This document shows, piece by piece, positions 24,721 through 36,214 of a stretch of DNA of 64,000 bases; within the stretch, counting starts at the first letter, position 1; every line of letters starts with the position of its first letter. The position numbers and the translations under genes are program-made. Source of the stretch: Lithospermum erythrorhizon. Lineage: Eukaryota; Streptophyta; Magnoliopsida; Boraginales; Boraginaceae. Below the pieces are notes generated by a model. It searched no databases. It had not been told where the DNA came from and worked only from the letters and a program-made list of their open reading frames with translations. Location of the stretch: the NCBI GenBank assembly GCA_019722365.1, contig JADFUC010000991.1, forward strand, positions 62,001 to 126,000, in the 5' to 3' direction.

Positions 24721-27700
24721 ATATATAAATGAATTCTTGTAAATATTTATGATTCAAATATTTAAAGCGAGATAAATAGTAATTAACTATTTATGCAAAT
24801 TGTAAATTACTTTTGATTTATATTATATAATTCATTTTGTTCATAGTTATGATCCGCATAATTTTTAATAATATATTTAAAAGTTTATTACATACTACTC
24901 TTCGTTTTTGATGTTTAATATACACATTATGTAATTTTATTTATTATTAGAAAATATCAACTTTTCTTTTTAATAAAAAAATACATCTTATGTTATTTCA
25001 TTTATTGTTAGAAAGCTTGTCAACTACCGATTGATGATTGTATGCCAGCGTTATTTGTTGGTAATTGTAATAACGATCCTTTTGATATTATGTTGATGGT
25101 ATATAAGTTCTGGGAGTATTTGAGGAATTGAAATTAAAAATTTCGAAGTTGAGTAGTGGAGAATTCAACAAATCGGTCGGTTGGTGGTACATTTCGGTGG
25201 TGGGACCCGGAGATGATATCAATAATTTTGGAATAGTATCGATATATCGAGGCAGAGAGTATATGAAGAATGAGTAGTAATATAATGCCTCGGGAAATAA
25301 CGCATTGGAAATAGGTTTCATTGAGATTTAAGTACGGAAGAGTGAGAAAAGTGCTTAGAAGCCGAGCAGACTTAATTTTCCCTAAATATCCAGCTACCGC
25401 TGTTATTCATAAATCACCATCCAAAACTACTTCATGGCACCACCATGTTTGGCCGGTGTACTCTTACTCCCCACTTGAAATTTTCTTGAATTTCTACCGT
25501 CGATTGTTGTAAACTCAAGGACAAAGTTGTGGATTTGCTTCTCTTAAATCGTCCTCGCTTCATGTCTGGTAGGAAAGATCAAATCTTTTTGAGTATTTCT
25601 TGAGTTTGGAGAGGTTGACCTTTAGTTGACTTTTGCCAATTTGATATTAAACTTTGAAATATGTTATGTAGTCTTCCATATAGTTGTTTTGAAGTTAAAG
25701 TTGGAATCTTTTGGGGTATTTTCATGAATTTGAGATGTTGACTTTTAGGTTGACTTTGGTTGACTTTGAGTTTTGAGGATATAAAATGGTATAGAGTTAT
25801 CACCTAAGTTTGGATTATGTGATGAGTGGTAATGATCGATTAGGTTGAAATTGTTGAATAGGCTATGTTGACTTTTTGTTGACTTTTTTGAGGTATGAAT
25901 TGTTGTTGGAATTTAATATAGTTGTTTTGGAATATAATTTGGATGTTTTGAGGTTGATTGGTAGAGGATATTGTTGAGTTATTATTCCAAGTTGAGTAGT
26001 AATTGGGTTTTTGAACTAAGGTTGATTATAATGGGTTAGTGGTTGGCGATTGATTATTTAGTTGATTGGAATGTATTAACGTGTTATTGTTGGGATAATA
26101 AAGGGATGACGAATATTGGGGTTATGAAGTTGGTAAATTGAATGTAGTTAAGTTGGAATTTTAGAGTGTATACTAATTTCGGGGGATAGGATGATCTTAA
26201 AGTTAATTTGAAATGTGATGTGGTATTTATAATACTCGGGGTTTAAATAGATGTTAAGAGGGAGTTATTACACGGAAAATGTTATAATGTATATTTCTTT
26301 GAATAGAGGAGTTGAGCTTTGGACCTAACATGTGGACTACTAGAATTAAATTATGAAACTTTGGCTCGAGGTGAGTAAGTCTCACGATGGGAACCACTTA
26401 AGTATATATTATGTTATATATTTTACATGTGTTTTTTGTCGTATTGGAACTATTTTTGACTTTCCGTGTATTGTGAATGATTGATATTACGTGAAAATTG
26501 TGATTAGTGACTCGTATGATGAAATAATTGAGATTTTGATTGATATTATGAGATAGTTTTGAATATGATTCATGTTATGAGATTGTGTGGGTATGCGCGT
26601 GTCTTTGTGTGTACTTGTCTTTGTGTGTTTACATGTGTGTGTCTTATGTGGTACATTGTGCCGAATGTGTTTGATTGCTTGTTTGTTATTTGCGGAGCGG
26701 TGTGGCGACCGGGAGGGTTTGGTGTGGTAAAATGATAGTGGGTAGCCCACGTGGATTCGGAGGTTCGCTGTGATATGCATATGTAGTCTCGGTCGGAGGG
26801 ATGGAGGTGGGCCTTGCTCGATTATTTGGAGGTGATTCCTCGTATATTATTATTATTTGGAGGTGGATTCGCCGTATGTGTATTTTGGAGGTGGATTTCT
26901 CGTTGGTTTACTATTTGTGGAGGTGGATTCCTCATTTGATGACTTTTGTGTGTCTTGAGGCGTTTTCCTTAACGAATAGGCATTGTTTATAGTTATAACT
27001 TCATGTGTATAGTATTATGTAACATCGTATAAGAGGATTCTATGTATTTATTGAGCCCGATTATTCATTGTGTAGCACAGTTAATGTGCATATGTTATAT
27101 ATATAGTATGAATATATGTGATGGGATCTACGTAATTTGTATTCACTTTCGGCTTAATAGGCGACTCCCCATTCATAATAGGCGTTTATGCTAGGTCTCC
27201 CAGGAGGCGATCGTTGAGGTGGTAGAGGATCACGTATATGGCAGGCTGCTTGCGAGAAGATCATAGATGAGGCGGTGGTGGCATATGGGGGTCCTCGTCG
27301 ATCATTTCCACTTTTTTGTTGTCGATTTGTATATTTTTAGACTTGTGTGTGTATTTCATTGAAATTACATTTGTCCTTCACTTTTACTTTATGTTGTATT
27401 TTGGATTTACTTGTGTATCCTTGAGTTGTATTATTAAGATTGGTTGTATATGTTATGCATTTGTTTTGGATATGTTGGTGGAACACCGCGATGGAATAGA
27501 AGTTATAATGCTTTGTTAATGTCATATTCGTTATTGTATCCATAGTTGTGGTGACTACGGTTGTGCGAGGTTGTTAATGATCTTACTTTCAGGCGGCCGA
27601 CTTCAGGGGTGGATCGTTCTGATAATAATTTTATATTTTGACTAAGCATTTAATTTGTTGGTGGTTTTTTATATAATTGGGCCGAAAATATTGATAATGA

Positions 27701-27934
27701 AACATATTGGTAGAGGTAACATACATATAGAGAGAAGTGATGATAAAAGCTATTACTACACGCATTATAAAGAGAGTAAGATAAGCTGTATGTTTGAATT
27801 GTTATATAGAATTCTGAGGCAAAATTTAATTTTATTAATTATTAAATTGTTATAGGAGTGATTTTTTTAATTTTATTAGAAACATATTTTGAACCCACGT
27901 ATTATGATAAGAGTAATATAGTAATAGTATAAAA
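24721..27934 (+). mobile_element. Ty3/gypsy-like LTR block inserted in E6 upstream copy 1
   Basis: About 3.2 kb interrupts the collinearity between the two E6 upstream copies. It shows features seen again at 35.1-36.1 kb: 'tcgaggtgagtaagtctcac', then 'ttatgttatatattttacatg', then a minisatellite, then a 'ttcactttcggcttaatagg' block. Repeated 'gttgactttt' strings lie near 25600-25890. No polymerase genes are visible, so it could be a long solo LTR or a truncated element. The precise ends were not found, and AT-rich flanks at 24721-25080 and 27620-27934 may belong to something else. Confidence 0.5.
26803..26945 (+). repeat. Minisatellite, five units built on 'ggaggtggattcctcg'
   Basis: Units of about 25-32 bp each begin with 'ggaggtgg' or close and 'attcctcg' or close, followed by a T-rich spacer. 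Confidence 0.85.
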
Positions 27935-28110
27935 GGAAAAGAAAACATGGCTAATGACTTTTTATAAATATAGGATGATTTAGATTCTAATATCGCTTCA
28001 ATTAAATCTTCCAAGATCAACTAAAGTAGACAAAATAAATCGAAATATTGCCTTCCTTGCATAACCAGTCTCTTAAAGGCCACAATCTTTCTTGTGAATT
28101 CATATAACAA
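27935..28110 (+). repeat. Duplicated E6 upstream region, copy 1, second part
   Basis: Resumes the match to the E6 upstream region after the 3.2-kb block: 'aatatcgcttcaatt', 'tcttccaagatcaa.taaagtaga', 'gccttccttgcat.accag' and 'gaccacaa.ctttcttg' correspond to 30205-30320. The match stops about 200 bp short of the E6 start codon, so no second E6 coding copy is present. Confidence 0.85.
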
Positions 28111-29204
28111 TTCATTAAATACTTGGTCTAGAAGGGGGTTTATTAACAAGGGTAAATGGCTAAAATATACAGGTTAAAATCATTGATCCGCCTCAACTAT
28201 CAAGTAGGATTGTGGCGAGCTTTGGCTTCGATACGATTAGAATAGGTTAGATGTTGGTTTGGGATTTCAAGCATTAAATTCGAGCCATAAGGGTTATTTG
28301 AGCAATGACGGTTTGAAAAAAACTGATAAATTTCAAGAGTTTAGCCAGTTTCTGTAAATATCGATTACATAACTCACTCCTCAATCGGCCAACCCAAAGT
28401 TAATCATTTAACCTCAGCCAAATCCTAACTCTCAAGTAATTCTCATAAATATTACTCCTCTAAAAAATCAACTCCTTGTCTTCCCAGTTCTTAATAGTAA
28501 TAGGTACCTTCCACCTCAACTCCTCCTCTTTTTTGCCACCCGTCACTGCATCCCAGAATGCCATAAATTCATGCTGACAAGATTGCAAAAATAAAAAGGG
28601 GATGCATGTATGTCGATTTGATGATGATTCAAATGTTTTGAATTGAAATTTTAGTTAGGTATTGAATTTGATATTTTAATTTTAGTATTTGAGTTAGAAT
28701 TAAGGTTTCATTTTGTTATTTCAATTAGATTTTTTTATTCAATTAGGCTTCAATTTTGGAATTTGAGTTATGATTTCAACTAGTTTTTGATTTTAGGATT
28801 TCATTTTGATTTCTTTGGTTCAGTTGTTTCAATTAAATATTAATTTGGTTCTTTTTTTTTTTAAATTATCGAGCCGGACACGTACCATCGAATCCGAATC
28901 GAACCTCAAAATTCAAGGTTCGACAATTTCGAATCGAACCGAACCTAAGGTTCGAATAGGCCGAGTCGAACCTCGAGGCTATTTGGATTAAATTGGTTCG
29001 GCTCGTTTGTATCAAATGGAGAGGATAGGTTGGTAATGTTATTACGGAGTACGAACTAATTGCTTCATGTAAATTCGGAAATTAATATTAATATATCGGT
29101 ATATCATAGCACTAACTAATGAAAATTGGTCTTCTAACTTATGTCGAGCTTAATTGTATCTGTTTTTCTATGGTTGTTCTGGAGTCACATTGTAATCCTT
29201 ATCT
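28111..29204. other. Intergenic with a gene-fragment exon and a repeat
   Basis: Starts with the 80-bp block shared with 12671-12750, includes the exon-like frame on minus (28460-28573), long T-rich sequence (28620-28860), and a 'tcgaacc'-rich piece at 28865-29000 with inverted strings such as 'gaatcgaacc' and 'ggttcg', which resembles the ends of a non-autonomous DNA transposon. Confidence 0.5.
28460..28573 (-). pseudogene. Exon-like C-terminal fragment of an unrecognised protein
   Basis: On the minus strand a pyrimidine-rich tract ends in 'ttgtcag' directly before an open frame of 37 codons that closes with TAG. It reads HEFMAFWDAVTGGKKEEEL, RWKVPITIKN, WEDKELIF. The composition (Trp, charged, Pro) and the splice acceptor in front look like a genuine last exon, quite unlike the AT-rich frames around it. 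I do not recognise the family. No further exons were found upstream on minus, so it is probably a stranded fragment. It could also be the last exon of a gene with distant exons, but 29-30 kb on minus shows none. Confidence 0.45.
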
Positions 29205-30330
29205 ATCCTTAACAAATTAGTCAAAGATACTCGTTAAGTCGTTATTATGCTGAAAATTTTCTTCCCTTTTAACATTTTTTATTTTCTTATTTTTAATATT
29301 GTTTGTCGCCATTGATTACACCAACTTGTTTTCCTTCATTATTATTTTTGTCATTTACGTTTCCCTCAAAGTAATACCACTTAGTTATGCTTAATTTATT
29401 CACGTGAATTGCTGTTTTTTCTAATGATGTGGTGCAATTTTTAATTTTAATTTTATTCTTTTTTTCACTACAAATCATCTCTAGAAAAATATTATTGAGT
29501 AACTAATGATTCAATGACTAAATATTTAAAGTAGTACATTAAGTCTTCATTACAGGATATAAGGCATTTTTGGCAAACGAAAAATAATTAAGAATTAGGT
29601 TTTGAGGGAAACGTAAATGGAAATAGAAAATTTGTTTGATCAACTCAACTGAACAAGAATAAAAATAAAGTTTAAAATATACCTCAACATTACAAGAACA
29701 AGAAATTCACGTGAAGAAAAATAAACAAAAATAAGTTGTCATACTTAGAAAATAAATATTTAATGGGAACCAGATCTTAACTAATGTGAAGAAAAATAAT
29801 ATTAAAAAATATGGAAATAAAAAATAAATATTAAATGGAAGAAAAAAATTATTATGAGGCAATATCTCTAGAAATCTTTGAATTAATTTCTTAAAAATTA
29901 ATAAGTCTTAAAATGTACATTATATTTATTATAGTGTGTCTCTTAAACATACTCATATAGAAAACCGTAATAATATAATATTATCACTAAACAAACCAGC
30001 CAAAAATTAATCTCTATAACTTATGTCATCTTAAGTAGGACAAAGAATATTATAGTTCATCCTCGTTTGACAAAAAAAATTTAGAATCGAAAGATGATTT
30101 AAACATATATAAAAAGGACAAATCTACGAGAAACTCATGGAATATTAAAATTATGAACATTTTCATACAAACCAATTCCTAGACTACACAATTTTAAAAA
30201 TCTTTCATTCCTAATATCTCTTCAATTATAATCTTCCAAGATCAAATAAAGTAGAAAAAATAAATCAAAATCTCGCCTTCCTTGCATTACCAGCCTCTTC
30301 AAGACCACAACCTTTCTTGATTTTCCTACA
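29205..30330 (+). repeat. E6 upstream region, copy 2 (next to the gene)
   Basis: Collinear with 23155-24720 and 27935-28110 minus their insertions. It lies directly upstream of the E6-like gene, so it presumably holds its promoter and distal control region; the last 190 bp before the start codon are not part of the duplication. Confidence 0.85.
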
Positions 30331-30424
30331 CATTTACACCTAATGAGTAGAATGTGTCAACACTTTTTGACCTTTTTTATTCTTAATTACCAATTACTAC
30401 TACTTTAATACTCGATCGAACCCC

Positions 30425-30432
30425 TATATATA
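30425..30432 (+). promoter_or_regulatory. TATA box of the E6-like gene
   Basis: TATATATA lies 89-96 bp before the start codon, which leaves a leader of about 60 bp that is rich in CT repeats ('ctctctctctc') just before the 'caccATGG' start context. Confidence 0.65.
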
Positions 30433-30520
30433 GACATATAAGACACCTACAAACCTAATTATTCATTCCCCTGGTACTAGAATATAATCAGCACTAATCT
30501 CTCTTCCTCTCTCTCTCACC

Positions 30521-31120
30521 ATGGCTCTCAAACATTTTGCTATCATCTTTCTTTTTGCTCCCCTTTTCTCCTCTCTTCATGATATTGAAGCAAGAGATAG
30601 CCTAATGTTCAACAAAATTCCAAACAATGTCAACGAAGATAACAACAAATATTTGTCCAATAACTACAATACTGAAGCCTATGTGACTCAACCAGAAAAC
30701 ATCAATGCCTACACAAACACCCCACCAAACAACAATAACTATCAACCCCAAGACAATGATAACAATTTCTACAATGCCCAGGAAAAAGTAAACAACAATG
30801 ATTTGGATTTCATGGGCACTGATGACACTTCTGTCAATGCCAACAACATGAACAGTAACTACAACAATGACTTTGTTACCAAAAACAACTTGAATACAAG
30901 ATTCATGGACGCCTCAGAAGCAACCAACAACAACGATGATGAGGACAACGACAAGTACAAATTCATGGACGATGCGAGCTATGATATTAATTATGGGCAA
31001 TATGTTCGTGACAAATTTGGGAACTCCATGTATAGGTATCGATTCAAGCCCACTGGATACAATAACGTTGACAACTCGGTTCAATATACCAATTACAAAA
31101 ATGAAGACAACATGCCTTGA
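30521..31120 (+). CDS. E6-like secreted Asn-rich protein
   Basis: Single-exon protein of 199 residues. The first 24 or so residues, MALKHFAIIFLFAPLFSS and on, form a signal peptide. The mature part is rich in Asn, Asp and Tyr, with repeated NNNNY/QPQDNDNN-type stretches and several 'FMD' boxes, for example NTRFMDASE and YKFMDDASYD. This fits plant E6-like proteins, first known from cotton fibre and expressed during cell-wall formation; their biochemical role is unknown. The C-terminus has a less repetitive block, INYGQYVRDKFGNSMYRYRF. The ATG is in a strong plant context (caccATGGCT), downstream of a TATA box, and opens directly into the signal peptide. 'aataatg' near 31185 may serve in polyadenylation. 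The family call rests on signal peptide, composition and length, so another Asn-rich wall protein is possible. Confidence 0.75.
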   Translation: MALKHFAIIFLFAPLFSSLHDIEARDSLMFNKIPNNVNEDNNKYLSNNYNTEAYVTQPENINAYTNTPPNNNNYQPQDNDNNFYNAQEKVNNNDLDFMGTDDTSVNANNMNSNYNNDFVTKNNLNTRFMDASEATNNNDDEDNDKYKFMDDASYDINYGQYVRDKFGNSMYRYRFKPTGYNNVDNSVQYTNYKNEDNMP

Positions 31121-34005
31121 GTTCTGTTTATTATTTGTGTTTTCTTTATCAATATATGAAGTGTGTTTCGATGCTTTTAAAAATGGAATAATGATTTAAG
31201 TTCCAATCAAGACATTATTCATAAGTCAAATCATGGTTGAGTCTTCGTTTTCTATTTTTTTTTAAGTTGTCGCGGTCATAACAATTGCATCTAGGAGTGA
31301 GCGAGAAAATGATATCGAGAAGGGTATATATCATGATTTTTTCAAACTCAAGGAAAGCCAAGACCTATTGCATGGAAAGAAAGACATCCAATCATTTCCT
31401 GTGAAAAAAATGAGTTGGCCATCAGGCTTGGCAATCGGATTACTGTGTTGTACCACTTCCACTAGCGAGGAGCAGTGTATAGTTATTGATAATAAATTAA
31501 TAAAGGAAACACTGATGATTGGATATGTACTTCTTGATATTGGTTCACTCTAGCCAGATTCGGCTTTGATTTAATAAAGATGGTTAAAATAGTAAAATCA
31601 TTTGCCCATGTTGAACACTGTTACACTGAACTGATAGTTACCACAACCAGTCGTGTATAACGAACCGGAAACTGATAGGTTACCACAAGTCCACAACCAG
31701 TTGTGTATAAACCAACCGGCCGCCTCGTAATGTGTTTCTGACGTGTCCAAAGTTCCTCATCGACCCGGCCCATAATTGATTAGTGGGTCCCTATTCGATT
31801 CGAGACCCTGTATTTGATGCAGAGCTGTATCGCTTTGGGAATTAACGTACCACATTTATAAGATTTAACGCCCTCTATGTTTGTGATTTAACTTTGCAAT
31901 CGTCGTTGCAATTAAAATTTTCGAACAACGACGACCAATTGAACAAATAACATTTGAATAAAATAACTTTTATTAATAGTTCAAATACGTAGCTTAAGAC
32001 AAGCTTAATAAAGCCTCTTTTCACAACAATTAATAATTGCATAAACGAACAACGAATAGATATAATGATTAAGCTTCACTCCTTTCACGAACCCGAAAAT
32101 TACAAAGTCACCACAAAGCGTTGTCATGACGCTCCATTGCATCTACACGCCACCCATCCGTGAAGTAAACATGATGTGGTTCACGCTTAAGCCTATCACC
32201 CATAACTAGCTTGCCACCATCGGCTACAAAAGCAAAGTTGACATCGCTCAAACAAAGGAGCAAGAGCTCGAGCCTTTCAAAGCGACTGACCAAGATAACT
32301 AAAAACCCCATATCACATTCTCCGAAATTCTTTTCGAGGCGCAGTGGAACAAATATATACTAAGAAACAATCATCAGAATCGCGATGCTCGACATTGTGA
32401 AACTTGTATCATTAAACACGAGAAAATGGTCTATTTATTAATCAAGAAAAGTTTTCTACACATTTTCTAATTATAAATCCGCATAACCGCTTAATGAAAC
32501 GTACCACGGTAATTCATAATCGCTATCAAGAGTTCTTGCATATACGCGGTACCGCTTTTGATGACACCGAGTAACAATGAGTTTCAAATCTACTCAGTTT
32601 TTGCAACTTCATGATCACATCGTGTACGTTATAGTCTGGCCCCGCTGGTCATAACGGCTAGTTATCGCCATATTTGGGACTAAACGTAGCATACCATTTC
32701 ATCTAAAATCCGTACTCACGCTTCGACTAACGTAGCACTCATTTCATCCAAACGTTACCACGTGAAATAACCTCGCTCCCAGGCGTATTATTTTGGTCAA
32801 TATTTTAGTAAAGGTGCCGCCATTGTATTTAAAATTTTAAAAAATATTAAAAATAATAATACAAACAATCAATGGGTAACTCAAGGTGTATAAACATTTT
32901 CAAGCAGTAGTTAAAACGAAGTCGGTAAAAATAATAATGAAAGAAGAATACCTGTCAGAGTATTATTAAGTAATATATATTTTACATTTAATTTAATTAC
33001 ATTATAACACAAAAACCGTCCTTTCAGTTTTAAGCGAAAACTACTACTCAACTAACTTGGGTTAACTTAACTTAACTAGGGTGGACTTAGCTTAAAACGT
33101 GCAAGCTATCATATTGTTTCTCAAAAAGTATAAAAAATTCCGTCCCTCCTCCCTTAAAAGAACCCAAAACCCATGAGCCTCTTCCATTTTCCTCTAAAAA
33201 TTTCTTCCATTTTGTTGCTGAATCGTTCTATGTGATCATTTACCCAACTTTCAAATATTTCAATTTTCAACTTTCTTTTATTTTCGCTTTTAAAGTTTAT
33301 TTATTTCAAAGAAAATTGGAAATAAATAGTAAAAATATTTCAAAAATTATAAAATCATTTTTAGGTCATTTGACACCTATAATTGAATTCATGAAAGAAT
33401 TCTTTGCCTTTAATCTTTCTTTTATATTTATTAAATTGAAGTTAAATGAAGGAAGAAAATATAAATGAAGAAAATAAATATCATCGCTTTGAAAAACATC
33501 AAGAAATTAAATCTAGATATTTTTCATTGTATCATGAGAAACAAGAAAATTTGGAGTAATTTCAAATTGTTTTCTATTTTTGGTGATTTAATTACTAAAA
33601 CGAAACAAAAAAATAATACTTTGAGCTTATAAATTGAAAGTATTAGTTTTACAGAAATTTTATTATATTTATGTTTAATTTACAAAGATGAGAATTTGAA
33701 AAGCTATTTTGGTATTTATTTTGAATTATGCAAGTTAAATGATCAATTAGATGAAATGGAGAAAAATTAATTTTATTGAATAAATTATTTTTGGACAGAA
33801 TATCGAGTTACCTAATTATCTCTTTGAGTGGGTAAAGCTCGTATATTATGAAATTGATTTATTACGAATTGGTATTTTATCAAAATAAAATGAACTTTAA
33901 AAGGAAATTATTTTAAAATGAGATTTATATTCTGAAAAATCTTTAATAAATATTGATTTTCTTTTGGATTGGGATAATGGCCTGCCTTTGAGATGTTCAA
34001 GCTCA
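31121..34005. other. Intergenic, repeat-derived
   Basis: No gene seen. A 45-bp string 'gttaccacaa.c..ccacaaccag' with 'tgtgtataa' is duplicated near 31638-31722. 31730-32830 has mixed GC and resembles LTR-retrotransposon sequence in minus orientation; 32830-34005 is AT-rich and may be the first half of the gypsy-like LTR that continues at 35010. Confidence 0.4.
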
Positions 34006-35009
34006 TGTTAATCTAAGATTTAATTTATCTCATGGATAAACACCCAATTCATACATCCCGAATTTTATATTAATCTAAACATAAACTACAAAATGTATGA
34101 ATACGAATTCTTACATTTCAATCCAAGGAAGTTAAATTGAACCCAAATCCCCAAGCCTCTGCGGTGCTTCCTCTCTAAAGGATCCTCCAATGCTTACTAA
34201 CACCGAAAAGATGTCCTTGTGATCAGACACACCAAGTATGAAACGAACCGAGTAATTTGAACTTCATGGAATATGATTTAAAACGGTAACGAAGAGGAAA
34301 ATTCCTTCCACCCAACAAGCAGTACTAGAGGGAGTGGAGGTTTTTTTGTGATTCTAATATCATCAAAAAACCTTAATCCCTCTTGTAAATACCAAGTCCC
34401 CAAAATCTCCACCTCCTTAAGAACTCATTAAGAAATCCTCAGCTATCCTGCTAAATCTTACCAGGATCCTAAGAGCTTCTAAATAATGAGCACAGTGAGT
34501 TAAATTTTAATCAATTCCTCTAATGTCAATTTAAAATACTAACGAAGTCACTTACCCATCAACTTATCAAGTTATTCACCGATTTCAATTAATTGATTAA
34601 ACTCATGTTTGAACCAATTGATGTTCATCAAATGATATATTTGACAATATATATAAATATTTGAGAATACATTTCAATATAATAAGTCTCGCTTTAATTT
34701 CATTCATGAAATATTATTCAATATCATTGTACGTGCGCTTTTACCCTCGAGCTCGTATAATAGTGCTGTATAATAATAATAATTGACCACCATTTTTGGT
34801 TTAAGAAAACGCATTAATGAAAAGACACCCAAAGAATCGCCTATAACCCCTTAAATTATCGCCCAGAACCTTACACTAAGAATAATACACCATTACTGGG
34901 CAAAACATTAAGTTCCGTAATCTCTACTTTTAAATCAAAACGAATCGATATTGGCCAATTACCTTAACGGGTACAATAAAAGTGGAATCAATTCTAATGA
35001 TTTCCAACA
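34006..35009 (-). mobile_element. Ty1/copia-type LTR (copy D), probably solo
   Basis: On minus it starts TGTTGGAAATCATTAG at 35009 and ends near 34006 with 'ttagattaaca'. It matches the LTR at 21407-22369 in inverse orientation over its length (about 1 kb) and shares the first 350 bp with the LTRs at 1850, 43430 and 51326. Neither side shows copia coding sequence, which suggests a solo LTR. Flanks 'aagctc' and 'cagctt' are at best a worn target duplication. Confidence 0.65.
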
Positions 35010-36130
35010 CAGCTTCAAACCATTAGTTAAAGAAACATACTCGCTAAGGAAAAGCAATATTATAGTAATACGCTGCTTGGCTGATAGATTTGAGTAAAGA
35101 CCGAGCGCATAGAATCATAGTTTGACTCTTTAATTGCTTTTGTTTCGAGGTGAGTACAAATCTCATTTTGGTAACCTTTCACATATATATATATTACGTT
35201 ATATATTTTAGACAAAGGCTTATTATGTGGTTATATTAGAATGTATATCGAAGCTAACGAGATCGATGTCAGCGATATTGTCAGAGTTGTTTGTGATTAT
35301 ATTAGTGCTCGCAAGGCGGATCTATGTTATGCTGTCAGTATGGTTGTCGTTGGTATGTGTTTCTTTTGCAAAGTTAAGTGGGTGGAATAATACGATATGT
35401 ATACTGATGGGTTGCCCCGGAGCCCCGGGAGAATGGTACGTATATCGGTGGGTTGCCCCGATCTGAGGCTGTAATTTATTCAATGGGTTGCCTCGATCGA
35501 GGTCAGTGATGCGATATTATGGACGAGGACCGATATTTGACGGGTTGCCCCGAGATGATGTTATAGCTATATATAATGATGGGATGCCCCGAGATGACGG
35601 ATATGCCGTGGAGGATGGACATGGACGGAGGGATTTGGATACGGGAGACGGTGGTTTGTATGTTATGTATTTGTTGGACTCGGTTGTTGGTTATGTTGTT
35701 TACCTGAATGAGATTTAATTATGCATTGTTGATGTTTTATGAATATATGTAATGAGTATATATATATATGTTTGATCTCAGGATGTTTGAATAAGATGTC
35801 ATCATGTAAGTATAAATAGTTGCTATCTTATTTATATATTATTAATTATGCATATGCTCTTATATATAAATATGATTATATATGTTTGGATATCATTCGT
35901 GGTATTTGTATTCACTGCTAAGCTTCTCGCAGCCTAGCCCATTTTTCTATGGGCGGACGCTTAAGCCTAGGTTTTTAGAAGGAGTCGCATTGATAAGTTA
36001 TTGACAAGATCGTATGTGAAGACGGCGGCTAGGAAGTCCTCAAATACCTTCATCTATTGCTTTTCCTTTGTCGTGTCTTCAAAACTTATGTTGTCTTTTG
36101 AGGAGTCACGTTAGACCATATTATTATCAT
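35010..36130 (+). mobile_element. Ty3/gypsy-like LTR, 3' part
   Basis: Carries the same ordered landmarks as 26355-27290: 'tcgaggtgagtacaaatctc', 'ttacgttatatattttagac', a minisatellite, then 'ttcactgctaagcttctcgc'. Frames here (35227-35466, 35488-35718) arise from the minisatellite and are not genes. Confidence 0.5.
35409..35607 (+). repeat. Minisatellite, five units built on 'gggttgccccgag'
   Basis: Units of 36-58 bp each begin 'gggttgccccga' or a one-base variant; the remainder varies. Confidence 0.85.
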
Positions 36131-36214
36131 GATGTATTTTAAGTATTATGCTCCATGATGTTTGCTTGTATTACTAAACCTTGATGTATGATTGTTTGAT
36201 GATGCTTTTTATCA

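Noticed and set aside
32108..32311. 67-codon frame on minus
   Set aside because: No recognisable motif; it lies in repeat-like sequence without a promoter or splice signals.
35227..35718. Frames of 76-79 codons with repeated GCPGAP/GLPRDD-like strings
   Set aside because: They are translations of the 'gggttgccccgag' minisatellite in an LTR.
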